Shown here piece by piece: positions 1 to 10,793 of a DNA stretch of 64,000 nt. Each line of letters starts with the position of its first letter. Position 1 is the stretch's first letter. The translations under genes were made by a program, and so were the position numbers. Under the pieces are notes generated by a model. That model was not told where the DNA came from. It saw only the letters and a program-made list of their open reading frames with translations, and did not search any database. Origin of the DNA: Apodemus sylvaticus (taxonomy: Eukaryota > Chordata > Mammalia > Rodentia > Muridae); assembly GCF_947179515.1 (NCBI RefSeq), contig NC_067473.1:128881935-128945934 (forward strand). Reading direction: 5' to 3'.

Positions 1-29
1 GCCTAGAACTGAGTTAAAAACAAGGATCT

Positions 30-130
30 TGAACAGGATGGTGTGGTACACCTATCATCCCTGCACTGAACTCCATAGCCAGTGCAAGGCCAGCCTAGGC
101 TACACTGTGTGATCTTGGAAAGAAAGAGGA
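30..130 (+). repeat. Degenerate B1/B4-like SINE
   Basis: Scattered B1 words remain (GTGGTACACCTATCATCCCTGCACT, then AAGGCCAGCCTAGGCTACA), followed by a purine-rich tail. Heavily diverged. Confidence 0.4.
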
Positions 131-301
131 AGAGAGAAGTGGAAAGACAAGACACAGAACAGGAAACAAGACCTTCTGCTGGTCTCTTGTTCTCATAGGC
201 ACAAGCAGAGATGTACTGCAGAAGTCCTAAAATGGGGGCATGTTAACAGTTCCCTGAAACACACAACTAAACCAGGACCAATTAAATATTCAATATCTTA
301 T

Positions 302-450
302 GTTTTTGTTTTTCAAGACAAGGTCTCTTGTGTAGCCTTGGCTATTCTGAAACTCATTCTGTAGACCAGGCTGGCTTCAAACTCATGAAGATCTGCCTGC
401 CTCCTTCTTCAAGTGCTAGGTTTAAAGGCGTGAACCATCACTACCCAGCA
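302..450 (-). repeat. B1 SINE, antisense
   Basis: T-rich head, then TTCAAGACAAGGTCTCTTG, GTAGACCAGGCTGGC, CAAGTGCTAGGTTTAAAGGC. This is a complete but diverged 7SL-derived B1 read backwards. Confidence 0.88.
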
Positions 451-1115
451 ACTGGTGCATCTTGTAATGAGCCAGATCTATGGCCACTGAGAGCATCCAA
501 CTTTATCATCTAGTTGTAGATTTCTCTACTTATAATGCATTCCATTAGTCTGAGGTCTTAAAAATCTTGTTAAACATTATGGCCTTGTCTGCTTTCATTT
601 TGTGTTAACTGTGTCCTCTGACTTAAAGTGTGTGATTTGCCGAGAAGTAATATCACACTGATATCTGTCCCTTATGGTTCTTGGATAGATCGACCACATA
701 TTTGTACTTTATATTTATCCTCCAAATTTTCACAGGATGAGTATATGGTTAATCAGAAATGCAGATGAACTTGGCATTCCACAAGTACTATTTGGGACTT
801 AATGTGCCACTGGGTAACCATAGCAAGCACATTGGAAAAAAGAAATTGAGGAAATAACTCAAAATGTAAGCCAAAGTAAGAGGTAGCCAATAGAACTAAG
901 ACCAGGTCAGTCCTGTCAGGGAGAAAAACATTATTTGTACAAAGCAAAAAGACAGAAGGAGGGGAAATAAAGAAGAAACACTACAAAACAAGTAAACAAA
1001 CAAATAAATATCTCCACACTAAAGGACACAACTGCTCAGAATGAAGGAAATGTAAATTCAAAGGTTAAAGTAAGACCTGCATCAGAGTGGATGCAGTTTT
1101 TAGGACCAGGGTACT
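451..1115. other. Unique sequence, no feature seen
   Basis: No repeat or gene recognised apart from an A-rich low-complexity run at about 950-1012. Confidence 0.6.
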
Positions 1116-1428
1116 TGTCTTAGTTAGGGTTTTACTGCTGTGTACAGACACCATGACCAAGGCAACTCTTATAAGGATTACATTCAATTGGGGCTGGCTT
1201 ATAGGTTCAGTACACATCAAGGCAGGAACAAGGCAGCATCCAGGCAGGCATGGTGCAGGAGGAGCTGAGAGTTCTACATCTTCATCTGAAGGCTGCTAGC
1301 AGAATATTGACTTCCAGGCAGCTAGGATGAGGGTATTAACACCATGCTCACAGTGACACACGTCCTCCAACAGGGCCACACTTTCTAATAGTGTCAGTCC
1401 CTGGACCAAACATATACAAACCTTCACA
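1116..1428 (-). mobile_element. Solo LTR, MT-type ERVL-MaLR
   Basis: The 313-bp unit begins TGTCTTAGTTAGGG and ends CTTCACA, i.e. TG...CA ends when read on the minus strand. It is flanked by a perfect 5-bp duplication GTACT (1111-1115 and 1429-1433). Internal words such as ACAGACACCATGACC and CAATTGGGGCTGGCTTA identify the abundant rodent family, also present at 8367 and (a related type) 21651. The subfamily name needs RepeatMasker. Confidence 0.8.
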
Positions 1429-1689
1429 GTACTTTTTTTTCCCCACCAGAGCCAAGTTGATAGCTGATGACCCAAGGGTAATATTTTATCCAAATTCAGG
1501 TTTATTTGTAGAGATGAAGAATAAACTGCTATCCAGTCTGGAACAAGGGCACAAAGCCTAGCTTATCCCTGTGAATGCTTTTCACTTCTGAGATTCACCC
1601 TGCAATTTGCTGAGGTTTCTGTTGCAACCATAGCTCAACCCAATCCTGATTTCCTTTTTCTTTTTAACTGATAGAAGTTACTGTTATGA

Positions 1690-1764
1690 GTCGCACCCTT
1701 GAAGGAAAAGGAGGAAAAGAGTGAAAGAGGAAGGGTGGGGCTAGAAAAAGAAGGAGGAGGAGGT
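1690..1764. repeat. GA-rich low-complexity tract
   Basis: Nearly pure purine run (GGAAAAGGAGGAAAAG.. to AAGGAGGAGGAGG). Confidence 0.7.
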
Positions 1765-1765
1765 G

Positions 1766-1828
1766 TGTGGTGGTTTGAATAGGTAGTGCCCCAAGAGACT
1801 TGGCCCATAGGGAGAGTGGGAGACATGG
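1766..1828 (+). mobile_element. Short MaLR-type LTR 5' fragment
   Basis: TGTGGTGGTTTGAAT is the common 5' end of rodent MaLR LTRs, followed by a CCCATAGGG-like stretch; similarity then fades. Confidence 0.4.
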
Positions 1829-2668
1829 TTATGGGAAGATAGTATTATCTCAAAAACTGGCAGAGGGACAAGCCTACGAATACAGCTCAGACAGCTAAGG
1901 GGAAACTTCACATCATAGACAGCTTCAGAAGGACAGAGAGACTCAACCATGAGGGCTGCAGGAGCAAAGAAAATCATTATCACTAGTAATGCAAAAGTAA
2001 TACATAGTGTCTATTAACTTCAGCAGGAGTAAATATTCATAAACAAAAGGAGGCCTAATTCTATTGAGCAGTAAGAGTAATGTCAACATAGACTCTTGGC
2101 ACAGCGCAATCGGGCATATGTTGGAATGTTGAAGCAAAAGGAAATGATAGGAAAGAGTGATGAGTGGAAGCCTTAGGTGACAGGCAGTGACGCTAGGGGA
2201 CACCTCTGAAACAATTGAGCGAAGAATCATCACCCTGTGGAAAATATGATTCCTAGAAGAGGCAAATGGAGAGCCAAAGAGAGGCTACTTCTGAAGGGTG
2301 GATGAAAGATTGTTTGGTCCTGATAACTTTTCATGCACTGCCTGATTAGACTTGTAAAGTCACGTACCTGCATCTCTTTAAGACGTCATGGCAATTTTAC
2401 TTAGTAGAAAGTTAGAAGCAAAAGACAATGTTGGATTTGCAGTGAGGGTAGCCAATGGAAGGAGGGGAGATGCTGGACTGGATGAGAAGCCAGGACAGCA
2501 AGCACCATTGTTCACAGAATTGTCTTAGGACAAAGAAGTCCCAGTAATCAGTGCATTTCCTAAAATCCAAGCCATCATGACCTGTTACAGAACGAAGTCT
2601 GACACGGGATAACCAGGATTCTTTGGTCCAGGAAGGCACGGGTCCGGCGAGATGACAGACAGAAACAA
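1829..2668. other. No confident feature; possible old retroviral LTR sequence
   Basis: Non-coding. The stretch 2580-2660, with CTTTGGTCCAGGAAGG and GGGTCCGGCGAGATGACAG, is reminiscent of a degraded retroviral LTR or leader, but no boundaries could be set. Confidence 0.35.
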
Positions 2669-2708
<40 letters not shown>

Positions 2709-2711
2709 ACA
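2669..2711. repeat. (CA)n microsatellite
   Basis: About 16 pure CA units, then an interrupted ATACACAC. Confidence 0.97.
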
Positions 2712-3493
2712 GAGGCCATTGGATCTGAATGTCTTTTGGAGCTCTAAGGCAAGGATTTTTATACAAGAGGAGTTGGTATTACCATTTCAAAAGATGTAGC
2801 CAGTGACGCAGGCACAATTATCACAACCATTTGGTACAAGGAAATGTAAAATCAATCAGGTGCAATGTTTCTTATGTAACAGATACAGAGGATCAATTTA
2901 TAGATGCCATTAAACTTCCTGATTAGAATACAGAGTCACTCATAGTTTACAGTAAACCTTCAAAGAGTTTGAAGTTTCTTATACCCCCTGGGTCTTAACA
3001 AGTCCTTGTGAGAAATCATTATCTAACATTTAGCCTTTTACCTAGTAACGAAAAACTTCCTGACTTAATCAATGCTTTTAGTGCAGGGTGCCAGAGCCAT
3101 CCTCATACACATACGCACAGCCATAAAAACCTGCATGTGGTTGGAAGGTTGTAATTATGTAAACGACTATGAGGCAAAGCATTGCAATTCTTAAAAGGGA
3201 GTTTGGTGGTCAGTGAGTCGACTTCAAAGACCAGATTATCAGCCAGGCTTTAGGAAGAGAGAAAAGGAGGAAGTCAGGGTAAACTGCTTCTTGAGAACTA
3301 CAGGCCCATCTTAAATAGCTAGGAAGTAGGAGAGTATAGTAAATTGCCAAGTGAGATTTTTAGCTTTTAAATTTACAGAGAGTTCTGTTATTCCCAGGAG
3401 ACATTTCTTTTTTCGCCTGTCTGTAAAATATCACTTTTATAGACTTCACTGGGCCACCGTGGCAATGACCCTTTCTTTTTAGATTTGTTTGTG
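2712..3493. other. No confident feature
   Basis: AT-rich non-coding sequence. It may continue the LTR-like region to the left; nothing definite was recognised. Confidence 0.45.
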
Positions 3494-3712
3494 TTTGGTT
3501 TGTTTTGACACAGGGTTTCATGTAGCCCAGGCTGGCCTCATGCTAATGATAAGTCTCAAGATGATCTTGAATTTCTGATCTTCTTGCAAGTACTGGGATT
3601 ACAGGTATATTAACTATGACAATTTTAAAAAAATGATTGAGGATGGAACATGGGGCATTTGGGTATGCTAAGCAAGCACTCTAGCAACTAAGCTGTATTC
3701 CCATCTTCATTA
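3494..3712 (-). repeat. B4-class SINE (ID-B1 fusion), antisense
   Basis: A B1-like half (GACACAGGGTTTCATGTAGC, TACTGGGATTACAGGTAT) is followed by a tRNA/ID half (GCTAAGCAAGCACTCTAGC, AACTAAGCTGTATTCCCATC), the order expected for an inverted B4. Confidence 0.75.
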
Positions 3713-4671
3713 TGACACTTTTGCACTTAGTTCCTGTTGACAGGTTTAAAGAATGATGGCGAATCTATCCACTCTACTCGAATGGCCTGCACTGTGGAAG
3801 ATACTGCTAACATAGCACATCCATGCTTCCTACAACTCAAAACACCCATCTAGAACACAAAGACAAGGAAGGACAGCACATTAAAATTCTTCAAAAGTCT
3901 CCGAAGGTCAGATAACTAGACAGTGGCTTCTTCTCGTTCCAAAAGACCTGATGAGTTTGGCCTCCTTTTGTACAGTCTGACTTACCTAGTTTGAAGACCC
4001 ATGTTTCTGATGTTGTCTGAGTCTTTCTAAGAAGCAAATGCTAAGGCATGTGTAAATGAACATATGTGTTTTAGGAGAAATGCTATGAAGGGAGATGGAG
4101 AGGCTTGGAGAGCCAGCAGACTTCACTACAAATTCATCACCAGTGAGACAGAAGTAGGTCCAAGTGCAGGCCTAATGAAAGAGAGTTAAGGCCACTTTGG
4201 AATCCTGTGCTCCTTAGGAGTGAGCCTGGCTCAGTCATTTATACCCATGCTCACTGGGAAGCCTGGCTTTGGGCCAAGCAACATGGCACAGTGCAGAGCC
4301 CAGCACTTGGGGCTCTTCATCAGTTATTCTCCCTGCAGCTGGAGTTCTGTGATTCTCCCTTCCAGGACAGCCACATTCCAGGGAAAATTCCCATTCCGGG
4401 GGGGAAAGGGGAAGAGTTGAAGGTTTCAGATTGGCCTATGGTGGAGGTCTGACCCTTGTATTACAGAGGGATCAGAGAGTGGCTAGGTCCATGTCTTAAG
4501 CAACAGCAGACAGGCTGGTGAAATTGGCCATCTTCCTCTTAACAGGCTCACAGCAGCCTATGTATGGGCAGCTATAGGGAGGATAGGGTGGAGACTTTAT
4601 TAACCTGAACTGAGAAGTGAGATTAATGGAAGGAATCAAGGCTTCAGGGCACAAAACTCAGTGTGTAGGGA
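3713..4671. other. Unique sequence, no feature seen
   Basis: Moderate GC, non-coding. Two short overlapping frames at 4207-4452 lack any family resemblance. Confidence 0.6.
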
Positions 4672-4795
4672 GGATATATCTTCTAATCCCAGCCCTAGGA
4701 AGGTAGAAATAGGAGGACACTTGAGGCTCAATGGTCAGTCATTCTAGCATACATGGTGAACTTCAGTGAGAGACTCTGTTTCAACAGCAAGGTGG
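4672..4795 (+). repeat. Left part of a B4-class composite SINE, interrupted
   Basis: Diverged B1-like body (CTAATCCCAGCCCTAGGAAG, AGAGACTCTGTTTCAACAGC). The matching right part resumes at 5197 after a nested insertion. Confidence 0.6.
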
Positions 4796-5196
4796 GGGGC
4801 AGAGAGATGGCTCAGTGGTTAAGAACGGTGGTTGCTTTTTCTGGTTCAATTTCTAGTTTTTACATGGTAGCTCAAAACTATCTTTCAACTCCAGTTCCAG
4901 AGGATCTGATGCCCTCTTCTGGCTTTCATAGGCACTAGGAATGCACATAATACACAGATATGCATGCAGAAAAAACACCAATACACATAACAAATAATTA
5001 CTTTTTTTCTTCCAAGACAGGGGTTCTCTTCCTAACAGTTCTGGCTTTCCTAGAACTCTCTTTGTAGATCAGGCTGGCCTTGAATTCACAGAGATCCACC
5101 TGCCTCTGCCTCCTGACTGCTAAGGAATTAAGGATGAGTACCAACATGCCAAGCTTACAAAAATTGTTTTTTTTTTTTAATTAAAAAAGAAACTCT
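4796..5196 (+). repeat. B3 SINE with a second SINE in its tail
   Basis: GGGGCAGAGAGATGGCTCAG to ACACATAACAAATAATTAC is a B3 (tRNA-derived B2 relative): A box, CTCCAGTTCCAGAGGATC and the TGATGCCCTCTTCTGG word. It is bounded by a near-perfect 14-bp duplication, CAACAGCAAGGTGG (4782-4795) and CAACAACAAGGTGG (5197-5210). The span includes an antisense B1 at 5003-5155. Confidence 0.82.
5003..5155 (-). repeat. B1 SINE, antisense, nested in B3 tail
   Basis: Poly-T, CCAAGACAGGGGTTCTC, GTAGATCAGGCTGGCCTTG, CACCTGCCTCTGCCTCC. It lies inside the A-rich tail of the B3 on its left. Confidence 0.85.
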
Positions 5197-5290
5197 CAAC
5201 AACAAGGTGGACAGTTTCTGCAGAACAATGCTCAGGGATGTCCTCTGGCCTCCAAATGCATGTGCACATTCATGTAATTACACAATATGA
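5197..5290 (+). repeat. Right part of the interrupted composite SINE
   Basis: CAAGGTGGACAGTTTCTG, GTCCTCTGGCCTCCAAATGC and a CA-rich tail are the usual 3' end of this SINE class. Confidence 0.6.
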
Positions 5291-5309
5291 ACATATATAT
5301 GATATATAT

Positions 5310-5356
<47 letters not shown>
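5291..5356. repeat. (TA)n microsatellite
   Basis: Mostly pure TA dinucleotides with two short interruptions near its start. It is palindromic and prone to cruciform formation. Confidence 0.97.
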
Positions 5357-5358
<2 letters not shown>

Positions 5359-5489
5359 CGTGTTAATGAGGAAGATATGGTCAAGGGACCGATACACAGC
5401 TCTTGATGTGTTGGATTGATGATACAACATCCTTTTCTTCTTCCATGGCTCAGATGAAACTGTTCTTATCCAGTGAACACCAAGAAAAC

Positions 5490-5703
5490 AGTGTATGTGT
5501 GTGTGTGTGTATATATATGTATACATATATATACACATATATGTATAGATGTGCATATATATATTATATGTGTATGTGTGTATATGTATATATATGTATA
5601 CATACATACACATACACACACAGATATATATATATATGTATACATACATATATATGTATCTTATATATATGTATATATATAAGAATATATACATATATAT
5701 TCT
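5490..5703. repeat. Complex TG/TATATG/TACACA simple-repeat cluster
   Basis: About 210 bp of alternating purine-pyrimidine sequence with (GT)n, ATATATGTATACAT and TACATACATACA blocks. Open frames through it are artefacts of the repeat. Confidence 0.95.
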
Positions 5704-5881
5704 TAACCTTTACGTGCTTACAGCAGAGTTTTATTTAGTCATACCAAATTCAACCAGTGTTTATGGCATAAATGTCCTTTCCCCTCCAAATGAGCCATCT
5801 CCTTCACTTAAGGCATTTGTACAAAATAGCCATTAAAGGTCAGTTTCATCACTTAGTATCTTTTTAGAAATGTTAGATGGT

Positions 5882-6047
5882 AGCCGGGCTGTGGTGGCAC
5901 AGGCCTTTAATCCCAGCACTTGGGAGTCAGAGGCAGGTGGATTTCTAAGTTCGAGGCCATCCTGGTCTACAGAGTGAGTTCCAGGACAGCCAGGGCTACA
6001 CAGAGAAACCCTGTCTGGAAAAAAACAAAAAGACAAAAAAAAAAAGA
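5882..6047 (+). repeat. B1 SINE
   Basis: AGCCGGGCTGTGGTGGCAC through GCTACACAGAGAAACCCTG and an A-rich tail: full length, well conserved. Confidence 0.95.
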
Positions 6048-7225
6048 GGTTTTTGTTTCTAGTTACTATTTTCCTACAAATCAGCATGTAAATTCCATTG
6101 TGACACCATAACTAGAGTCCCCTTACACTACTACATAATTACTTTGATTAACAAAAGTCTTCTGTGATGTTTACTCTTTAAAGGAGATGCACACAATCAT
6201 CTGCAATCACCTATTCACCCCACATGGGGCACCAATGACAGATCAAAGGACAGGTAGCCATTCCATCATGGTGAACTAACAAGTTTATTGGTGGATGACA
6301 TGAAAAGGACTGTGTCACTGCAAGACCCATTCCATCATGGTGACCACATGGTGAAAGCTACATTACTGGAGTCCCATCTTTAGTTAATCTTCTACTGCCT
6401 ACATATTCTAATACCTCCCAAGAGCACGGTTCCTGGAAGAAGTGGGAGGAATGACTATCCTTTCTCCTTCCTCTAGAGAGTGGTAGGAACTTACCATAGA
6501 CCTACATACCATTGTGTTGTTCTGTTAATTGCATTGTCATGACCGATATCCCAAGTTATGTTATAAATAACCACCGCTTTGTGGTAACAGTGACCAAGTA
6601 ATAGCCAAAAACAAACAAAAACAAAAAAACTATCATTGATTCCAACTGGTGTAAACATCAGCCATAGAGATACTCTGTTAAAGTTGATTCCTGTTTAAGT
6701 TTAGTGCCACCAGAAGGGTTGTTGAAACCCAGGAGCGTGAATGGCAACTCCACCTGAAATACTTCAGAAACTCTGAAGATTTTCTGTCCTCTTAATCCAT
6801 GCATTGAGAGCTGTATGCTTCCCTACTTCCCTATCAGAATATCTGAGTCATTAGTAGCACAAAGATGATGCCAAGTGAGTTATAAAGCTTCTCTGAACTG
6901 ATAAGGATCCGATCCCAGAGAAGTTATCTGAGGTTGCACTGTGAGTCATGGGACCGCTTCAGAATCTGGACACTTGGCTTCATTTGTGCTTTTGTGTCTG
7001 ATCTTCATTGCTGCTGGCCCAGTGTCACACTGCCAGGAGTGATCTCCACCCAAATCCCAGTTCTAGTGATCATCAGAGGACTTGGCAGGAGAGCGATTCT
7101 TCTCATCAGCTTTCTGAAATGAAACCCAAAGGGCTCTGCTATTGATTATTAAATGACACCACATGCCGATTCATTATAGAACAGAATTGCCTATTGAATA
7201 TAAAAACAAGGGAAGGATTTAATGT
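6048..7225. other. No confident feature
   Basis: Non-coding. CATTCCATCATGGTGA occurs at about 6260 and again at about 6326, suggesting an old duplication or repeat; an A-rich run lies at 6605-6630. Confidence 0.5.
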
Positions 7226-7347
7226 CTCCCTGGTGAGCATGGTGGCATATACCTATAACCCCAGTTATATGGGAAACTGGAGCAGAAAGATCTTGAATTC
7301 AGTGCCAGTCTGGGGTGCATAGTAAGGCCCTGTCTTGAAAAGAAAAA

Positions 7348-7349
<2 letters not shown>
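7226..7349 (+). repeat. Diverged B1-like SINE
   Basis: TGAGCATGGTGGCATATACC, CAGTGCCAGTCTGGGGTGCA and AAGGCCCTGTCTTGAAAAG retain the B1 order. Confidence 0.65.

Positions 7350-7386
<37 letters not shown>
7350..7386. repeat. (TA)n microsatellite
   Basis: Pure TA run that directly follows the SINE tail. Confidence 0.95.
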
Positions 7387-7389
<3 letters not shown>

Positions 7390-7424
7390 CAACAACAACA
7401 ACAACAACAACAAAACAAAAACCT
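7387..7424. repeat. (CAA)n microsatellite
   Basis: About eight CAA units, then CAAAACAAAAAC. Confidence 0.95.
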
Positions 7425-7795
7425 GAGGTCAACCAGATGGTTCATTGGGTTAAAGCACTTGCCATACAGCTTAGCAGCCTGAGTTTGATACCTAGAATCT
7501 ACACTAAAAAACCAGATGTGATGGTAGACATCTGTAATGCCAACATGTCTATGATGAGGTAGGAGGTGGAGCAGGAGAATTTCCTAAGGACCCATGGGCT
7601 AGCTTGCTTGGAACATGTAGCAACAGAAAAAAGAGAGATTCTGCTTCAACAAGGGAGGAGAGAAGTCCACTCCAAAAAATTATCCATGACATCCTATGTG
7701 GCACACTATGACACAGATGCATTTGCAGTCACCCCCCCCAACACACACCTCATAATAAGAATGAGTTTAATATTTAATTTAAAAAAGAAAGAGGA
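7425..7795 (+). repeat. B4-class composite SINE
   Basis: A tRNA-like head (AGATGGTTCATTGGGTTAAA, GAGTTTGATACCTAGAATC) is followed by a B1-like body (CCAGATGTGATGGTAGACAT, GTAATGCCAACATG) and a CA-rich 3' part. Strongly diverged. Confidence 0.55.
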
Positions 7796-8366
7796 AAGAA
7801 TATAGTATTTGTGCTAGCTGGAAAATCATGCCAAAACACTTAATACAGAGTTCTGTCCATTTGTAGAAATTAATTCTGCTTTCAAAAGTAGCAGGATCAA
7901 CAACTAAAAATGAAAAGAGCTCTCCAAATTACATACATGAAGAACTCATTATTGAGTTGCTAATTGGCCCCACCTCCAAATGCTCCACCACTTGAAGGGT
8001 TGTGTGTGTATTAGGTCCCTTGTCTGCATCCTTCCTTTTAGCATTAATGAGCATCTCAGGGACTTGCTGGACCACATCCCATCATGTGCACACACAAACC
8101 ACACTGGAAGTTCAAAGTACTTCCCTTCTCTGGGAGCAGCGTCATAATGTCTCATTTGGAGTATATTTCTAGCTCCATTGTAACAACAAGTGATTGCATT
8201 AGTAATGTGGTGCCTTGAGGGGATGGTTCAGAATTTGTGGGAAAAGTGGAAGTACACTGGACCCTTGGTGTAAATACTAAAAACAAGAAGAAACTGGCAG
8301 AAACCCAGCTCCCAAAGATACCACACCACTCTAACCATGGAATTCAAGGAAATTAATAATGTCTTT
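7796..8366. other. Unique sequence, no feature seen
   Basis: Nothing recognised on either strand. Confidence 0.6.
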
Positions 8367-8696
8367 TGTCTTAGGGTTTCACTGCTGTGAACAGACACCA
8401 TGACCAATGCATGTTTTATAAAAGACAACATTTAATTGGGGCTGGCTTACAGGTTCAGAAGTTCAGTCTATTGTCATCAAGGCAGAAGCATGGCAACATC
8501 CAGGCAAGTATGGTGCAGGAGGAGCTGAGGGGTCTACATCTTTATCCAAAGGAAATTGAGAACAGTCTGGGCTTGCTCAAGCAGCTAGGAGGAAGGAAGA
8601 TCTCTAAGCCCATTCCCACAGTGACACACTTCCTCCAACAAGGCCACACCTTCTAATAGTGCCACTCCCTGGGATGAGCATATACAAACCTTCACA
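8367..8696 (-). mobile_element. Solo LTR, MT-type ERVL-MaLR
   Basis: Same family as 1116-1428: begins TGTCTTAGGGTTTCACTGC, ends CTTCACA, length 330 bp. Flanks TCTTT (8362-8366) and CCTTT (8697-8701) match at 4 of 5, as for a decayed 5-bp duplication. Confidence 0.8.
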
Positions 8697-8826
8697 CCTT
8701 TAAATTACTATTTCTTTAAGATTGTCAATTACTAATACTGTTAGCCTTGGCTGTATTAATTTGACCATATTTTTGAGAATATACAGAATATTGTTATATT
8801 CATATTTGACTCAGGAAGACAAATAT

Positions 8827-8886
<60 letters not shown>
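8827..8886. repeat. (GATA)n microsatellite
   Basis: About 15 perfect GATA units, likely polymorphic. Confidence 0.98.
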
Positions 8887-8979
8887 TTTAGAAATTAAAG
8901 CATTCTTCTGACAAGTAATTTTCAGGAAGAAAATGAGAAGTCAAGTAACATTTTACCTTAGGGATTAAGACTTGACATG

Positions 8980-9170
8980 TCAGCCAGGCAGCAGTGGTGC
9001 ATGCCTTTAATCCCAGCACTTAGGAGGCAGAGGCAGGGGCAAGTTTCTGAGTTCGAGGCCAGCCTGGTCTACAGAGTAAGTTCCAGGACACTCAGGGCTA
9101 CACAGAGAAACCCTGTCTTGAAAAAACAAAAAAGAAAAAGACAAAAACCAAACAAACAAAAAACACCCCA
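8980..9170 (+). repeat. B1 SINE with target-site duplication
   Basis: Full B1 (CAGCCAGGCAGCAGTGGTGC to ACACAGAGAAACCCTGTC) plus an A-rich tail, flanked by the perfect 13-bp duplication AAGACTTGACATG at 8967-8979 and 9171-9183. Confidence 0.97.
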
Positions 9171-9217
9171 AAGACTTGACATGCCAATTTTTCTCTAAAA
9201 ATATATTTACAATATCC

Positions 9218-9294
9218 AGCATGCATGTGTGTGTGTTCATCTCACACAAACACACACATACATACATACACACACACACACACATACACACATG
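9218..9294. repeat. CA/TG-rich simple repeat
   Basis: GCATGCATGTGTGTGTGTTC, then CACACAAACACACACATACA and further CA units. Confidence 0.9.
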
Positions 9295-9439
9295 CCTTAA
9301 TATGACCTACCTTACTTTTCCCGAGTTACTCCCCTGCCTCCCATACAAGCCCTCACTTGAGAACTGTCACGTATGTCCTCACACATTTGCAGTTGCACAA
9401 ACCCTCAGATATCACATATTCTTGAATATTTTTGATTGT

Positions 9440-9590
9440 TTGTTTCAAGAGAGATTCTTGCTATATAGTTCAGGCCTACATGAAATTCAGTATGTAGTCT
9501 GAATCATCCTGGTCTGAAAACTATGTAACTCAGGCTAGCCTGGAGCTTACAACCCTCTTGCATCAGCCTTTTCAATGATAGTTTTACAGA
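9440..9590 (-). repeat. Degenerate B1/B4-like SINE, antisense
   Basis: GTTTCAAGAGAGATTCTTGC, TATATAGTTCAGGCCTACAT and CTCAGGCTAGCCTGGAGC recall an inverted, partly duplicated B1/B4. Confidence 0.45.
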
Positions 9591-9641
9591 CTGGCTTTGT
9601 CAAGCCTTCAGTAAAATGGTCTTCAACGCAGACAATGCAGT

Positions 9642-9857
9642 TCAGAGGTGTCTGTTAAGGTGGGGAGCTTTCTGTAAGTGTGATTCGAGGTAGGAAATGT
9701 CCCCCCCTCTTTCCCACATGCTTATGTATTCTATCACAAATGATGCGTGCTGGTATCGATGAATAAAGCACTCTATAGTCTTTGGGTTATAATCTAACGC
9801 TCTGGTTATTTGTTCTGCTGCCTCCATGGTCACTGGGACTGTTTCAGCTTGACTCAT
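9642..9857 (-). other. Orphan 71-codon ORF, function unknown
   Basis: ATG at 9857 (G at -3) reads 71 codons to a stop at 9642, with an in-frame TAG just upstream. The peptide begins MSQAETVPVTMEAAEQITRA. It has a mixed, protein-like composition, is not low-complexity and overlaps no repeat I recognise. No family is recognised and no splice sites are compelling. It may be chance, an unannotated exon, or the remnant of a retrocopy. Confidence 0.2.
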
Positions 9858-10066
9858 GTCTCTCCTCTAGTCTTATCCAAGAGTGAATTGAAGCCCCAGA
9901 GACAGTGCTTTCTTTGACTTTGCAGATTAGAAAATCCCTTATCCGTAGATGTCATTGGGCTAAAAGCTAAAAGTCCAGACTGTATCTCTGACTTAACAGT
10001 AAGCAGCCTTTCTCTAAGACAGTTTTTTGTTAATAGAGGTGTTCAGTAATTTTCTTGATGTATGTA

Positions 10067-10100
10067 TGCAACACACACACACACATACCCACACACACAA
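10067..10100. repeat. (CA)n microsatellite, interrupted
   Basis: Two CA blocks split by TACC. Confidence 0.92.
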
Positions 10101-10181
10101 TCATGTATGTTTATGGGTGAAAGGAAAGATACATTTAATCTCATATTTTAAATGTACACATGATATGAAAATACTCTTTTC

Positions 10182-10369
10182 AGTGGGGCAGTGGTGGCAC
10201 ACATCTTTGATACTAGCATTTGGGAGGCAGAGGCAGGCAGATTTCTGAGTTGGAGGCCAGCCTGGTCTACAGAGTGAGTTCCAGGCCAGCCAGGGCTACA
10301 CAGAGAAACCCTGTCTCAAAACAAAACAAAACAAAACAAAACAAAACAAAACAAAACACAAAACAGACA
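10182..10369 (+). repeat. B1 SINE with target-site duplication
   Basis: Full B1 with a (AAAAC)n tail, flanked by the perfect 14-bp duplication AAAATACTCTTTTC at 10168-10181 and 10370-10383. Confidence 0.97.
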
Positions 10370-10383
10370 AAAATACTCTTTTC

Positions 10384-10698
10384 TGTTTATCCATCTAGGA
10401 GGGTATCCTGCACAAAAGCCGTACTTCAAGTCGATGCCATTGGTGGGGAGCCATTGGTGGGGATGTGATCTGGTGGGCGTGCCATCAGTGGTCCATAGCT
10501 TCCTCCTGCCTCATTTGCCTTGCTTAGTTTCCTGTTAGCTATGTAGCTGAGTGTGACTATGAGGCTGCTGCTGATTTCAGTGGGAAATGGTTTGTTTGTT
10601 TGTCTTTTCATTTCATCATTCATTCCTAAGAAGAGGTCCCTGGGCAGAGGGGCCAGTTTACACCTGACTTCTAGTAAAGAAGTCAAGTTGAAGCATGC
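10384..10698. other. No feature seen
   Basis: Unique, non-coding. Confidence 0.55.
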
Positions 10699-10793
10699 CT
10701 CCCCTTGCCTCTCTCCCTCCTCCCCTCCCTCCCTCCCAGCATTTCTCCCTCCCTCTCTTTCTCCCTCCTCCCCTCCCTCCCTCCCTCCCTCCA
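10699..10793. repeat. Polypyrimidine (CCCT)n tract
   Basis: CCCTCCCTCCCT blocks with CTCTTTCTCC. Nearly pure pyrimidine on the plus strand, so a triplex (H-DNA) candidate. Confidence 0.92.

Noticed and set aside
2580..3470. Possible retroviral LTR or leader
   Set aside because: A few words feel LTR-like, but no TG...CA ends, duplication or primer-binding site could be located.
5311..5836. Long Tyr/Ile/Cys-rich open frames on both strands
   Set aside because: Produced by TA/TG simple repeats, which rarely contain stops in these frames.
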